A stretch of 64,000 bases of DNA from CAVQSS01 sp963746605 (GTDB lineage Bacteria; Desulfobacterota; RBG-13-43-22), in NCBI GenBank assembly GCA_963746605.1, contig CAVVCH010000050.1:27005-91004 (forward strand). The letters are read 5' to 3'. Under the pieces are notes generated by a model. The model saw nothing but the letters and a program-made list of their open reading frames with translations. It ran no database searches and was not told where the DNA came from. A program made the position numbers and the translations under genes. Positions 18,067-27,900 of this stretch are shown here, piece after piece. Numbering within the stretch: the first letter of the stretch is position 1; every line of letters begins with the position of its first letter.

Positions 18067-19179
18067 ATGGCCGAGATACCTACAGTGATAAAGACCTGGC
18101 AGATGGTCCAACCGACTGTCTACAACAAGGAAACCAAAGAGACCACCCCCGGCAAATTGGAATTAAAGGAAATTCCGGTTCCGGAACTAAAACCCGGGGA
18201 AGTGCTGGTTGAGGTGGCCGGATGCGGTGTGTGCCACACCGATCTGGGCTATTTCTATGACGGCGTGCCCACGGTGTCCAAGCCCCCCCTGACCCTGGGC
18301 CACGAAATTGCCGGGACCGTCGTAGCCGGCGATAAGGCCTGGATGGGCAAAGAAGTGATTATTCCGGCGGTCATGCCCTGCCGTCAGTGTATCCTCTGCA
18401 AGACCAGTCGGGGAAACCGCTGCCTGAGCCAAAAGATGCCCGGGAACAGCCTGGGTCTTTACGGCGGGTTCTCCAGCCACATTCCGGTCCCCAGCGTCGA
18501 TCTGTGTGAGGTCAAGAGTCGGGGCGATTTTCCCTTAGCCCATCTGGCCGTGGTGGCCGATGCCGGAACCACCCCGTATCAGGCGGCTAAGAGAGCCGAT
18601 CTTCAGCCCGGCGACAATGTGGTGATTATCGGGATTACCGGAGGCGTGGGACAATATATGGGGCAAATGGCCAAAGCCCTGGGGGCGAAGACGGTCATCG
18701 GTATTGCCCGGAACGAAGAGAAATTGCAGCGGGCGCTTAAACACGGGGCGGATTTAGTGATCAACTCCAAGGACAAGGACGCCGGCGCCGTTTCCAAGGA
18801 ATTTCGTGAGTTGTGCAAGGGCAAGGGCCTGCCGGGCTTCGGCTGGAAAATCTTTGAGATCAGCGGCACCAAGGGCGGCCAGGAAATCGGGCTGGCCCTT
18901 CTGGGTTTTACCGGAAAACTGATCATCGTCGGTTTCACCATGGCCAAAACCGAATATGCCCTGGGCCGGCTGATGGCCTTTGACGCTGAGATTATCGGCA
19001 CCTGGGGTTGTTTGCCGGAATACTACCCCATCGTCCTGGATATGGTGCTGTCCAAAAAGATCGATAGCGGTCCTTTTGTGGAAACCAGGCCCATGAGCAC
19101 CATTGCCGAGACTTTCGCCGAAGTGCATAAGGCCGGATCTCCGGCCAAACGGATCGTCCTGATCCCGGATTTTAAATAG
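18067..19179 (+). CDS. had: 6-hydroxycyclohex-1-ene-1-carbonyl-CoA dehydrogenase
   Basis: A 370-residue zinc-type medium-chain dehydrogenase oxidising the 6-hydroxy ring intermediate of the benzoyl-CoA pathway with NAD+. Catalytic zinc site GCGVCHTDLGYFYDG and GHE, structural-zinc cysteines in PCRQCILCKTSRGNRC, and the coenzyme fold IIGITGGVGQYMG. The N-terminal segment (IKTWQMVQPTVYNKETKE) and the neighbouring Oah gene separate it from ordinary alcohol dehydrogenases. GAAAGGAGAG directly before ATG 18067 sets the start. The partner dienoyl-CoA hydratase (Dch) is not in the window. Confidence 0.9.
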   Translation: MAEIPTVIKTWQMVQPTVYNKETKETTPGKLELKEIPVPELKPGEVLVEVAGCGVCHTDLGYFYDGVPTVSKPPLTLGHEIAGTVVAGDKAWMGKEVIIPAVMPCRQCILCKTSRGNRCLSQKMPGNSLGLYGGFSSHIPVPSVDLCEVKSRGDFPLAHLAVVADAGTTPYQAAKRADLQPGDNVVIIGITGGVGQYMGQMAKALGAKTVIGIARNEEKLQRALKHGADLVINSKDKDAGAVSKEFRELCKGKGLPGFGWKIFEISGTKGGQEIGLALLGFTGKLIIVGFTMAKTEYALGRLMAFDAEIIGTWGCLPEYYPIVLDMVLSKKIDSGPFVETRPMSTIAETFAEVHKAGSPAKRIVLIPDFK

Positions 19180-19214
19180 ATCGTAGCAGATCAAGCTTGC
19201 CAAAATCCGAGAGA

Positions 19215-19425
19215 TCGTTCTTGTCATTCTGAGCGAAGCGAAGAATCTCGTTTTGAACCTTTTCTACGAGATCCTTCACGGAGTTTACCCTGAGCCGAAA
19301 ACCAAGATCCTTCGCAGAGTTTACCCTGAGCCGAAAAGCGAGATCCTTCGTTTCACTCAGGATGACAAGCAGGCGAAGGGCTCAGGATGACAGGGAGGCG
19401 AAGAGTTCAGGATGACAGCCTGAGG
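19215..19425. repeat. Nested TGAGCGAAGCGAAG / 36-bp tandem repeat block
   Basis: The 305-base gap between had and oah is filled by repeats. It opens with GTCATTCTGAGCGAAGCGAA, then has a 36-base unit beginning ATCCTTC and containing GAGTTTACCCTGAGCCGAAAA, repeated from 19271, 19307 and (partly) 19343, and ends with three CAGGATGACA segments in the opposite sense. A related single copy is at 61660-61690. Such repeats are widespread between genes in this group; here they interrupt what should be one operon. Confidence 0.7.
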
Positions 19426-19484
19426 TACTTTATAGAAAAAACACCAAAACTATATACAAAAAAAATCTGAAGGAGGAATAGTTT

Positions 19485-20630
19485 ATGGGAATCGAATGGA
19501 TGCCGAGAGAAAACGAAGAGAAGAATCATGACCGGTATAGTGCCGAGCACTGGGGAACCCAGGCGCCCTGCACCGTTTATGAAAAAAGACCCTTAAAGGA
19601 CCCGAAGGGAAATGTCGTCCCCGGACTGTACGTCTCCTGGATCACGCTGAACAACCCGTCCCAGTACAACTCCTATACCACCGAGATGGTCAAAGGGGTC
19701 ATCGCCGGATTTGAAAACGCTTCCACCGACCGCTCGGTGGTCTGTGTCATCTTCACCGGTACGGGTCCCTTTGCCTTCTGCACCGGCGGCAACACCAAGG
19801 AATATTCCGAATACTACAGCCGGCGTCCGGAAGAGTACGGGGCCTATATGGAACTTTTCAATAATATGGTGGATGCCATTCTGGCCTGCAAGAAGCCGGT
19901 GATTTCCCGGGTCAACGGCATGCGGGTGGCCGGCGGACAGGAAATCGGTATGGCCTGCGACCTGGCCATCTCTTCGGATCTGGCTATTTATGGGCAGGCC
20001 GGTCCGCGGCACGGCTCAGCGCCGGACGGCGGTTCTTCCGACTTTCTGCCCTGGTTCCTGAGCATGGAAGACGCCATGTGGAACTGCGTCAGTTGCGAGA
20101 TGTGGAGCGCTTACAAGATGAAGGCCAAGAATCTTATTTCCAAGTGCGTCCCCGTATTAAAGGACGAGACCGGGAAGTGGGTCCGAAATCCTCAGATCAT
20201 TACCGACCAGTATGTCGTCGACGGCGAGATCGTTTACGGTGAATTCAAAAAGGGAGATGAATTCAAGAAGGCCAGAGAATGGGTGGGCAGCAAGCTGAAG
20301 GCCAATGACTATGACTTCTCTCTCCTGGATGGCGAAGTGGACAAGGTGGTCTGGACGTTCGCCAATCTTTTCCCGGGATGCCTGATCAAATCGATCGACT
20401 CCATCCGGGCCAAAAAGAAATTTTTCTGGGATTATTCGAAGAACTACAACCGCCACTGGCTGGCGGCCAATATGATGGGCGAGGCCTTCCTCGGCTTCGG
20501 GGCCTTCAATACCAAGAAGATCACCGGCCAGGACGTGATCGACTTCATCAAGTATCGTCAGAACATCGCCGAAGGCAAGCTGTTGGACGAAACCTTCTTC
20601 GCGGAAGTATTGGGCAAACCGCAGAAGTAA
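19485..20630 (+). CDS. oah: 6-oxocyclohex-1-ene-1-carbonyl-CoA hydrolase
   Basis: A 381-residue crotonase-superfamily hydrolase (Oah, BamA) that adds water and opens the alicyclic ring to 3-hydroxypimelyl-CoA, the committed ring-cleavage step of anaerobic aromatic degradation. Typical are AGGQEIGMACDLAISSDLAIYGQAGPRHG, CTGGNTKEYSEYYSRRPEEY and the long C-terminal extension after residue 270. It is widely used as a marker of anaerobic aromatic degraders. AGGAGGAAT precedes ATG 19485. Together with had this makes benzoate-type metabolism near certain for the source organism. Confidence 0.95.
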   Translation: MGIEWMPRENEEKNHDRYSAEHWGTQAPCTVYEKRPLKDPKGNVVPGLYVSWITLNNPSQYNSYTTEMVKGVIAGFENASTDRSVVCVIFTGTGPFAFCTGGNTKEYSEYYSRRPEEYGAYMELFNNMVDAILACKKPVISRVNGMRVAGGQEIGMACDLAISSDLAIYGQAGPRHGSAPDGGSSDFLPWFLSMEDAMWNCVSCEMWSAYKMKAKNLISKCVPVLKDETGKWVRNPQIITDQYVVDGEIVYGEFKKGDEFKKAREWVGSKLKANDYDFSLLDGEVDKVVWTFANLFPGCLIKSIDSIRAKKKFFWDYSKNYNRHWLAANMMGEAFLGFGAFNTKKITGQDVIDFIKYRQNIAEGKLLDETFFAEVLGKPQK

Positions 20631-20640
20631 TCCTTACAAA

Positions 20641-20674
20641 AAAAGCCCCCGGAACCCTCCGGGGGCTTTTTTTA
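20641..20674 (+). terminator. Terminator after the ring-hydrolase gene
   Basis: AAAAGCCCCCGGA (20641-20653) and TCCGGGGGCTTTT (20658-20670) form a perfect 13-bp stem with an ACCC loop, followed by a T run. The A tract on the other side lets it serve the convergent minus-strand gene as well. Confidence 0.95.
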
Positions 20675-20694
20675 GGAAAGATCGGACCGGCTAT

Positions 20695-21021
20695 TTAGTA
20701 GTTTCGTTTGATCCGCTCTACCCGGTCACCCGTGGCGGCTGATCCGGAAACGACAAAAAATACCAGCCCTTTGGAAGGGATACAACGGGCCGAGGCATGC
20801 TCATCCTCCTCGTTGTATCCAAATACCGACTGCCCGGCTATCGAAAAATTTTTATAATAGCCTGTCTTGCGCAGGGCCTTCTCCGCATGTTCCAGACATT
20901 CCTTTTCGTCGAAACTGGTGGCGCTCCAGGCGGTGGCCAATTTGCATTTGGTCTGGGCCGGAGCGGCAGCCGGAACCCACAAGGATAAAGCCAAAAAAGA
21001 AACCACTAACCGGATAATCAT
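20695..21021 (-). CDS. Small exported protein of unknown function
   Basis: A 108-residue protein starting at MIIRLVVSFL with AGGAGG just upstream. A clear signal peptide (RLVVSFLALSLWVPAAAPAQ) is followed by a short domain with three cysteines in the mature part (CKLATAW, KECLEHAEKAL, SARCIPSKG). The ending SAATGDRVERIKRNY has no recognisable family for me. Likely periplasmic. The start of the gene abuts a dispersed repeat. Confidence 0.6.
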   Translation of the reverse strand: MIIRLVVSFLALSLWVPAAAPAQTKCKLATAWSATSFDEKECLEHAEKALRKTGYYKNFSIAGQSVFGYNEEDEHASARCIPSKGLVFFVVSGSAATGDRVERIKRNY

Positions 21022-21051
21022 TTTTTCCTCCTTTAAACACAGGCAATTTCT

Positions 21052-21137
21052 CGTCATCCCCGAATGCCTTTATCGGGGATCCAGTATTTCTTAATAAAAG
21101 CCTGGATTCCCGCTCAGAAGCGCTGCGGGAATGACGC
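21052..21137. repeat. GGGAATGACG-type inverted repeat
   Basis: CGTCATCCCCGAATGCCTTT...GGGGATCCAG faces CTGGATTCCCGC...GCGGGAATGACG, a two-armed palindrome of a kind common between genes in proteobacteria. It precedes the minus-strand exported-protein gene. Confidence 0.65.
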
Positions 21138-21190
21138 TTCAAACGAGGCTACTTTTTTATCACCGGCCGGTTTTGAACTCAACCTAAAAA

Positions 21191-22087
21191 TTACCTTTCC
21201 CCTTCATAGCCGAATCGTTTGATCAATTTCGGGTTTTTCCGCCAGTTCTTTTCCACCCGCACCCAAAGCTCCAAAAAAACCTGACTGCCCAGAAGGGGTT
21301 CCATGCTTTCCCGGGCCGATTGGCCGATCTTTTTCAAAAGCAGCCCGCCCTTGCCGATCAGTATCCCCTTTTGGGAGTCCCGTTCCACATGGATGGTGGC
21401 CTGGATATGGATGATCGGTTTGTCTTCGCGCCGGTGGAAGGAATCCACCGTCACGGCCGCCGCGTAGGGGACCTCCTTGGAAAGCAACCGAAAGACTTTT
21501 TCCCGAATCAGCTCTTCCACCAGAAATTGTTCCGGCAGATCGGTAATCATATCTTCGGGAAAATATTGGGGTCCTTCGGGAAGATGGGCCACGATTTCCT
21601 TTTCCAACAAGTCCAGGCCATCCCCGGTCAGGGCCGACAAAGGAATGATCTCCTTGAAGGGGAAAGCCCGGGTCGCCTTCTCGATCAATGGGAGTAATTT
21701 CCCTTTTTCCACCAGGTCCACCTTGTTGATGATGAGGAAAACCGGGGTCTCTATAATTTCCAACCGGCCGGCCGCCGTTTCGGGAAACTGCACCGTACCG
21801 GAAAAGGGCTCAATCATCAGCAGGACCAAATTGACTTCGCTCAAGGTCTTCAGGGCCGCCTGCACTATATTTCGATCCAGCAGGCTGGTGGCCGAAAATA
21901 TGCCGGGGGTGTCCAGAAAGATGATCTGGCCGCCCGGAAGGTGTTTGACGCCCAGAATCCGGTTGCGGGTAGTCTGGGGTTTGGGAGAAACAATGGAAAT
22001 CTTCTGGCCCAACAAAGCATTCATCAGGGTGGACTTCCCCACGTTGGGCGCCCCGATGATGGCTACGAATCCGGATTGATAGGACAT
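21191..22087 (-). CDS. era: GTPase Era
   Basis: A 298-residue essential GTPase that binds the 3' end of 16S rRNA during 30S assembly. G1 (GAPNVGKSTLMN), G2 region (SPKPQTTRNRILG), G3 (FLDTPG) and G4 (NKVD) are in order, followed by the KH domain with ILIGKGGLLLKKIG. Length is normal. On the same strand upstream lie the radical SAM gene and rnc; rnc-era pairing is common, here with one gene inserted. Confidence 0.95.
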   Translation of the reverse strand: MSYQSGFVAIIGAPNVGKSTLMNALLGQKISIVSPKPQTTRNRILGVKHLPGGQIIFLDTPGIFSATSLLDRNIVQAALKTLSEVNLVLLMIEPFSGTVQFPETAAGRLEIIETPVFLIINKVDLVEKGKLLPLIEKATRAFPFKEIIPLSALTGDGLDLLEKEIVAHLPEGPQYFPEDMITDLPEQFLVEELIREKVFRLLSKEVPYAAAVTVDSFHRREDKPIIHIQATIHVERDSQKGILIGKGGLLLKKIGQSARESMEPLLGSQVFLELWVRVEKNWRKNPKLIKRFGYEGER

Positions 22088-22238
22088 GATGAAATTATTC
22101 CTCTCACCGCCTTGGCGGTAAATTATTTTTGCGCGGGATAGACTGTGAAGGGGGCACTGACAAGTTGAACGTCGAACATCGAACTTCCAACATCGAATGT
22201 TTGAAAATAGAATCCATAGCTTCTCTCAATTAGGTCGG

Positions 22239-22320
22239 GCAGGGGCGACTTTAGTCGCCCAAACGGGGAGGCTGAAGCCTCCCCTACCCGGAATTTTCAT
22301 GCTCCGTGGGTGCCCGCTTC
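22239..22320. repeat. Diverged relative of the 111-bp elements
   Basis: GGGCGACTTTAGTCGCCC and GGGGAGGCTGAAGCCTCCCC are two hairpins, ending CCCCTACC, followed twelve bases later by the same tail (TTTTCATGCTCCGTGGGTGCCCGC) that follows the elements at 1544 and 13493. The tail supplies the last codons and stop of the radical SAM gene. Confidence 0.55.
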
Positions 22321-23361
22321 GCTAAGCCCGGCCGGCCGAAGTTTCCATTTTCCGCTCGGCAGGGCGGGATCAGGGACCACCTGCAACCGAGAGATCGTTA
22401 GATCGGTTTTCAGTTTTTTCAGATTCTCCCGGTTATTTCCGGTCAGGAAACCGATATCCCGTTTTGCCACCCGTAGTTCGAGATCGGCCTCCCGGAAAAA
22501 TTTCCGTCCGGCCAAATCCTGTTTGATCTTCTTCAAAAACAATTTCCCGCGGACCAGGTCGCCGAAAGCCGGGTGATAAGGGCCGGCCAAGATTGTTTTG
22601 CCCGGGATCATTCGGTCATGGCTTTGCAGGCCAAGCCGAATGACCGGAATGCCCGCCGTTTCTAAAAGATCCACCGCCTCGCAACAGAGGGAAACGGCCT
22701 CCTCCAGGGCTAAAGGGGTGTAAAGCCCATTTTTAACCCAGTGGGCCAGAACCGTTTCGGGAAATACCACGGTGGGATAAATCCGGACCAGATCCGGCTG
22801 CAGATCCCTCACCTCCCGGATGGTCTGATGGAATCCCTCGGGGGTATCTCCGGGCAGGCCGGCCATCAACTGGATACCTACGCCCAGGGAAAACTCTTTT
22901 AACAACCGGACGGCCTTGAAACTATCCTGAGCCGAATGCCCTCTGCCGGAGCGCTCCAGGGCCTCATCGTTCAGGGACTGGATCCCCAGTTCCACCGTTT
23001 CCACGCCGGCGGCTTTTACCTTCAATAAAACCTCTTCCGAAAGGGCGTCGGGACGAGTGGATAGGCGGATGGCCTCCACCCTACCCTGCTCGACGTAGTG
23101 AGCGGCCCAGTCGAGCAATTCCTTTTGCAACGGGTCGGGAAGCAAGGTGAAGGTTCCCCCATAGAAGGCCAGCTCTACCCGACGACCGGGAGTCCGACGT
23201 CGGGAATTCAACCCGGATTCCACCAGTGTTGAAAAATCCTCTCGGAGAATCTTCTGTCGACGGGTTTGGGTGATCCGTTCCTGGTGGCAGTAAATGCAGC
23301 GGTGCGGACAGCCCCACTGGGGGAGGAAGATAGGAATGATGAATGGTTTGGTATTAATCAG
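22297..23361 (-). CDS. Elp3-like radical SAM protein, non-standard start
   Basis: Around 354 residues, a COG1243-type radical SAM enzyme of unknown substrate. The [4Fe-4S]-SAM motif is CPHRCIYC, preceded by FIIPIFLPQWG; then ELAFYGGTFTLLP and VELGIQSLNDEAL. The only ATG/GTG/TTG at the N-terminal end is GTG 23223, which would delete the radical SAM motif. A GGGAGG ribosome site is followed by TTATCA-CTG-ATT, so CTG (23361) or ATT (23358) is the best start; a small upstream frameshift is an alternative. The extreme C-terminus is encoded in a repeat tail. Confidence 0.75.
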   Translation of the reverse strand: MINTKPFIIPIFLPQWGCPHRCIYCHQERITQTRRQKILREDFSTLVESGLNSRRRTPGRRVELAFYGGTFTLLPDPLQKELLDWAAHYVEQGRVEAIRLSTRPDALSEEVLLKVKAAGVETVELGIQSLNDEALERSGRGHSAQDSFKAVRLLKEFSLGVGIQLMAGLPGDTPEGFHQTIREVRDLQPDLVRIYPTVVFPETVLAHWVKNGLYTPLALEEAVSLCCEAVDLLETAGIPVIRLGLQSHDRMIPGKTILAGPYHPAFGDLVRGKLFLKKIKQDLAGRKFFREADLELRVAKRDIGFLTGNNRENLKKLKTDLTISRLQVVPDPALPSGKWKLRPAGLSEAGTHGA

Positions 23362-23438
23362 TGATAACCTCCCAGAGAGCCGCGTTGCCGCAACTAAATC
23401 CGAAATTCGAATTTAAGAATTTAGATAGTGTAACGGTC

Positions 23439-24167
23439 TTAGCTACGCCCTAGCGGGTCCTTCTTCCTGATCTTGACCATAGCCCTTTCGGCCGCCTGTT
23501 GTTCTGCCGTTTTTTTGGAATGGCCTTTTCCTTGCCCGATGACCTGATTACCGATCCGGACCTTCACATAAAAAACCTTTTGATGCGCGGGGCCTTCCTC
23601 TCGAATCACCTCATACGTAGGGGTAATTTTCAAATAACCTTGGCAATACTCCTGCAGATCGGTTTTAGAATCCAGGACCGGACCCGAAACGGCTTCGTCT
23701 GCCTCCAGATGGGGACGATACAGCTCCCGAATCAGTTGGGAAGCTTGATCATACCCTCCCTCCAGGTAAATGGCCCCCAAGACAGCCTCCAAGGCGTCGG
23801 CCAGCAGGGAGGATTTCTTCCGGCCACCCGTGACTTCTTCCCCCCGACCCAGCCGAAGATATTTCCCCAGTTTCAAACCCTGGGCCAATTGCTTCAACTG
23901 CTGTTCGTTGACCAGGCCGGCCCTCAACCGGGAAAGCTCCCCCTCGGAAAGATCGGGGAAAATCTGGTAGAGCAAGTGGCTCAGCACCAAGCCCAACACC
24001 GTATCCCCTAAAAACTCCAGCCGTTCATTATGGATCGTCCCGGGTTCTCCATGTTCGTGGGCATAGGACCGGTGGGTCAGGGCTTGAACCAGAAGTTCCG
24101 GATCCTGGAAAACATAGTGGAGCTGGACTTGTAAGGGCTTAAGTTTTTTGCGATCCGCTGGAGTCAT
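23439..24167 (-). CDS. rnc: Ribonuclease III
   Basis: A 242-residue double-strand RNA endonuclease used in rRNA and mRNA processing. Catalytic signature NERLEFLGDTVLGLV, second acidic patch LADALEAVLGAIYLEGG, and a C-terminal dsRNA-binding domain (DSKTDLQEYCQGYLKITPTY...KKTAEQQAAERA). Length and domain order are standard. Confidence 0.95.
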   Translation of the reverse strand: MTPADRKKLKPLQVQLHYVFQDPELLVQALTHRSYAHEHGEPGTIHNERLEFLGDTVLGLVLSHLLYQIFPDLSEGELSRLRAGLVNEQQLKQLAQGLKLGKYLRLGRGEEVTGGRKKSSLLADALEAVLGAIYLEGGYDQASQLIRELYRPHLEADEAVSGPVLDSKTDLQEYCQGYLKITPTYEVIREEGPAHQKVFYVKVRIGNQVIGQGKGHSKKTAEQQAAERAMVKIRKKDPLGRS

Positions 24168-24345
24168 GGGGTCTCAATTATCTTTCGCAGTGTAAGGCCT
24201 TCCACTATTTTTTTCAATCATTTCCTCCCAAAAAACTGCGACAACCCCTTACCGGTTTTCCGACTTTGAGAAATAAAGTACAGTATTTACTTGACCCTGG
24301 GGTCGGTATATGGTATTGAAGCATTTTTTTAATTATTATTAGCGG

Positions 24346-24891
24346 TTGGGAATAATAGTGAAAGGCAAAAAGAAGACCATCCTGGATGCACAGGGAATCC
24401 AGTCGGCCTTGGAAAATATAAACGAAAGGATTCTGGCGGATTTCCCTGACTCCGAGGCATTAATTCTCATCGGCATTCGCACCGGAGGGGCCTTCCTGGC
24501 CGACCGGCTCCGGGGATTGCTCCTCTCCCGTACTGAAAAGCAGGTGGCCACTGGGGCACTGGACATCACCCTGTACCGGGACGATTGGACCCGGATCAAC
24601 CATAAACCGATTGTGGGCAAGACCGATGTCCCGGTTTCCCTCGATAATAAGGTCGTTATTCTGGTGGACGACGTCCTCTATACCGGCCGGACCGTACGGG
24701 CCGCCCTGGATGCTCTGATCGATTTCGGTCGCCCGCGCAGGATCGCCCTCGTTGTCCTGGTCGATCGAGGTGGACGGGAACTGCCCATCTGCGCCGATTA
24801 TACCGGGATCCAGGTCCATATCCGCCCTCAGGAGCGGGTCAATGTCTATTTTAGAGAACTTAACCAATCAGATCAGGTAGTTATCGAGTAG
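24346..24891 (+). CDS. pyrR: Bifunctional pyrimidine regulator / uracil phosphoribosyltransferase PyrR
   Basis: About 180 residues. In some bacteria PyrR binds pyr mRNA leaders in response to UMP; it also has weak uracil phosphoribosyltransferase activity. The PRPP-binding VVILVDDVLYTGRTVRAAL motif, ILIGIRTGGAFLADRL and ITLYRDDW are diagnostic. There is no ATG: TTG at 24346 or GTG at 24358 must be used. No pyr operon is next to it, so which mRNA it regulates is not visible. Confidence 0.9.
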   Translation: MGIIVKGKKKTILDAQGIQSALENINERILADFPDSEALILIGIRTGGAFLADRLRGLLLSRTEKQVATGALDITLYRDDWTRINHKPIVGKTDVPVSLDNKVVILVDDVLYTGRTVRAALDALIDFGRPRRIALVVLVDRGGRELPICADYTGIQVHIRPQERVNVYFRELNQSDQVVIE

Positions 24892-24915
24892 TTCGGAAGA
24901 TCTGGAACTTTTTGT

Positions 24916-24945
24916 TTGACATGAAAAATTTTTATACGCTATATA
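24916..24945 (+). promoter_or_regulatory. Promoter of the Hdr-Flx operon
   Basis: TTGACA at 24916-24921, 18-base gap, TATATA at 24940-24945, only 40 bases before the HdrA start and after the pyrR stop. Together with the terminator at 32831 it delimits the six-gene operon. Confidence 0.6.
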
Positions 24946-24984
24946 ACCTTACAACTTATTGATTTCAATGGACAGGAGTACCTA

Positions 24985-27900
24985 ATGGTTGCACCTAAAA
25001 AACTTTCCCGTGCCGACAAGGTGGGAGCGGTGATGATCGTTGGCGGCGGTATTGCCGGCATGCAAGCCGCCCTGGACTTAGCCAACTCCGGTTTTTACGT
25101 TTATTTGGTGGAAAAATCAGCCTCCATTGGCGGCGGAATGTCTCAGTTGGATAAGACCTTCCCCACCAATGATTGCGCCATGTGAATTATCTCACCCAAG
25201 TTGGTCGAGGTCGGCCGACACATCAACATCGAATTGCTTACTATGGCGGAACTGACCGCCATCTCCGGAGAAGAAGGCAACTTTGAAGTCCAGGTACTGC
25301 AAAAGCCCAGGTATATCGATATGGACAAATGTATCGCCTGTGGTCTCTGTGCTGAAAAGTGCCCCAAGAAAGTCGAGGATGCGTATAACGAGGGCTTGGC
25401 CCCCCGCAAAGCGGCTTATGTCCAGTATGCCCAGGCCGTTCCCTTGAAATACGTCATCGATTCCGGAAATTGTATCTATTTCCTCAAAGGTAAGTGCCGG
25501 GCCTGCGAAAAATTCTGCCCCACCCAGGCGGTAAATTTTCAGGAACAGCCCAAGGAATTGAGTCTGAACGTGGGCTCAATCATCCTGTCGTCGGGATTCA
25601 AATGCTACGATCCCACCCTGTATGACGCTTACGCCTATGCCAAGATGCCCAACGTGGTAACGGCCATGGAATATGAACGGATCCTGGCCGCCTCCGGTCC
25701 CTACATGGGTCACCTGGTTCGACCTTCGGATCATAAGGAACCGAAAAAAATCGCCTGGCTGCAATGCGTGGGTTCCCGGGACATCAATCACTGCGACCAT
25801 GGGTACTGTTCCGCCGTCTGCTGCATGTACGCCATCAAAGAGGCCATGATTTCCAAGGAACACAGCAAAGAGGGCCTGGAGGCCACTGTTTTTTTCATGG
25901 ATATCCGCTCTCACGGCAAAGACTTCGAGCGTTACTACAACAAAGCCAAGGATCAGGGAATCCGGTTTATCCGATCCCGGATCCATACGGTCGATCCGTT
26001 ACCCGAGAGCAACGACCTGCGCATCTCCTTTATCACTGAAAACGGCCAGGTGGTTACCGAAGATTTTGATATGGTCGTCCTGTCCGTGGGCCTGGAAACC
26101 CCCAAAGAGAGCCTGGACCTTTTCCAGAAATTGGGGATCGGGGTAAATGCCAATCAGTTCGTGGAAAAGAGTAGTTTCACTCCGGTGGAAACCTCGGTCC
26201 CGGGAATCTATGCCTGCGGGGTGGTGCAGGGCCCGAAAGACATCCCCCAATCGGTCATCGAGGCCAGCGCCGCCGCCTGCGCCGCGGCTCGCAATTTGGC
26301 TTCGGCCCGAAATACCCTGACCAGCGAAAAACAGGTCCCCAAGCCTCGGGTGGTGGCCGGTGAACGCCCTCGGATCGGGGTTTTTGTCTGTGATTGCGGC
26401 ATCAATATCGCCGGGGTCGTTCGGGTGCCCGAGGTGGTGGAATACGCCAAGTCCCTGCCCTATGTGGAATTGGTGGATGAAAACCTTTTTTCCTGTTCCC
26501 AGGATACCCAGGAAAAAATCAAGGGGGTTATCCGGGACAACCGGCTGAACCGAATCGTGGTGGCGGCCTGTACCCCCCGAACCCACGAACCTCTCTTTCA
26601 GGAAACCTTGATCGATTCGGGCCTGAACAAGTATCTCTTTGAAATGGCCAACATTCGTAACCAGAACTCCTGGGTCCATTCCAATGACCCGGAGGCCGCC
26701 ACCGTCAAGGCCAAAGACCTGGTTCGCATGGCTGTGGCCAAGGCGGCGCTTTTGGAACCCTTGCAGGATACCCTGGTGGAGGTTACCCATTCCGGTTTGG
26801 TGGTTGGAGGCGGAATATCCGGGCTTACCGCCGCCTTGGAATTGGCCGACCAGGGCTACCAGGTCTACCTGGTGGATAAAGCCTCTCGGCTTGGAGGCCA
26901 GGCCCTTCATCTGAATACTACCTGGCGCGGAGAAGATATTCAAACCTATCTAACCGGATTAATAAAAAAAGTGGAGGAGCACCCGAGGATTAAGACCTAT
27001 TTGGGACACCGAATCCTTGATGCCAGTGGATTCGTGGGCCAGTTCAAGACCCGGCTCGTCCGGATCGACAACGGATCCGAACCGACCGAACTCCAGCACG
27101 GCATTGTAGTCGTCGCCACCGGAGCGCAGGAATTCAAACCCGAGGAATACGCCTACGGCCAGGACCCCCGGATAATGACCCATCTGGAACTGGACCAAAA
27201 GATGGCCGGGAAAGATCCCCTGGTGGGAAAAGCGGGGTCCGTGGTTTTCATTCAATGCGTGGGTTCCCGCGAGCCAGAACGGCCTTACTGCAGCCGGGTT
27301 TGCTGTACCCACTCGGTTCACTCGGCCCTTAAGCTCAAGGAAGAAAACCCCGACCGGGACATCTATATCCTTTATCGCGACCTGCGAACCTATGGGGAAC
27401 GAGAAGACCTCTACAAACAGGCCCGCCAGGCAGGGATCTTCTTCATCCGTTACTCGTTAGACAACAAACCCCGGGTGACTGTTGAACCGGGAGGCCTGCG
27501 GATTACCGTCCTGGATCACATCCTCGGGCAGGAAGTCCAGATCCAAGCCGACCTCTTAGGTCTGGCATCGGCTATCACTTCCTATAAGGACAACGAACTG
27601 GCCCAGTTCTTCAAAGTCCCCTTGAATGATGACGGGTTTTTCGTGGAAGCCCATGCCAAGCTGCGGCCGGTGGACTTTGCCACCGACGGTGTCTTTCTCT
27701 GCGGTCTGGCCCATTACCCCAAACCGGTGGATGAATCCGTGGCCCAGGCCCAGGCCGCAATCGCCCGGGCCGTCACCCTTCTTTCCAGCCTGAATATCGA
27801 GGTCAGCGGGACTGTGGCCCTGACCAACCAGGCTATCTGCAGCCGTTGCGGCGTCTGTGTGGCTATTTGTCCTTACTCGGCCCCCGGCTGGAATGAGAAA

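Noticed and set aside
19215..19425. 36-base tandem units as a CRISPR array
   Set aside because: The repeats follow directly on each other with no unique spacers; they belong to a dispersed intergenic repeat type.
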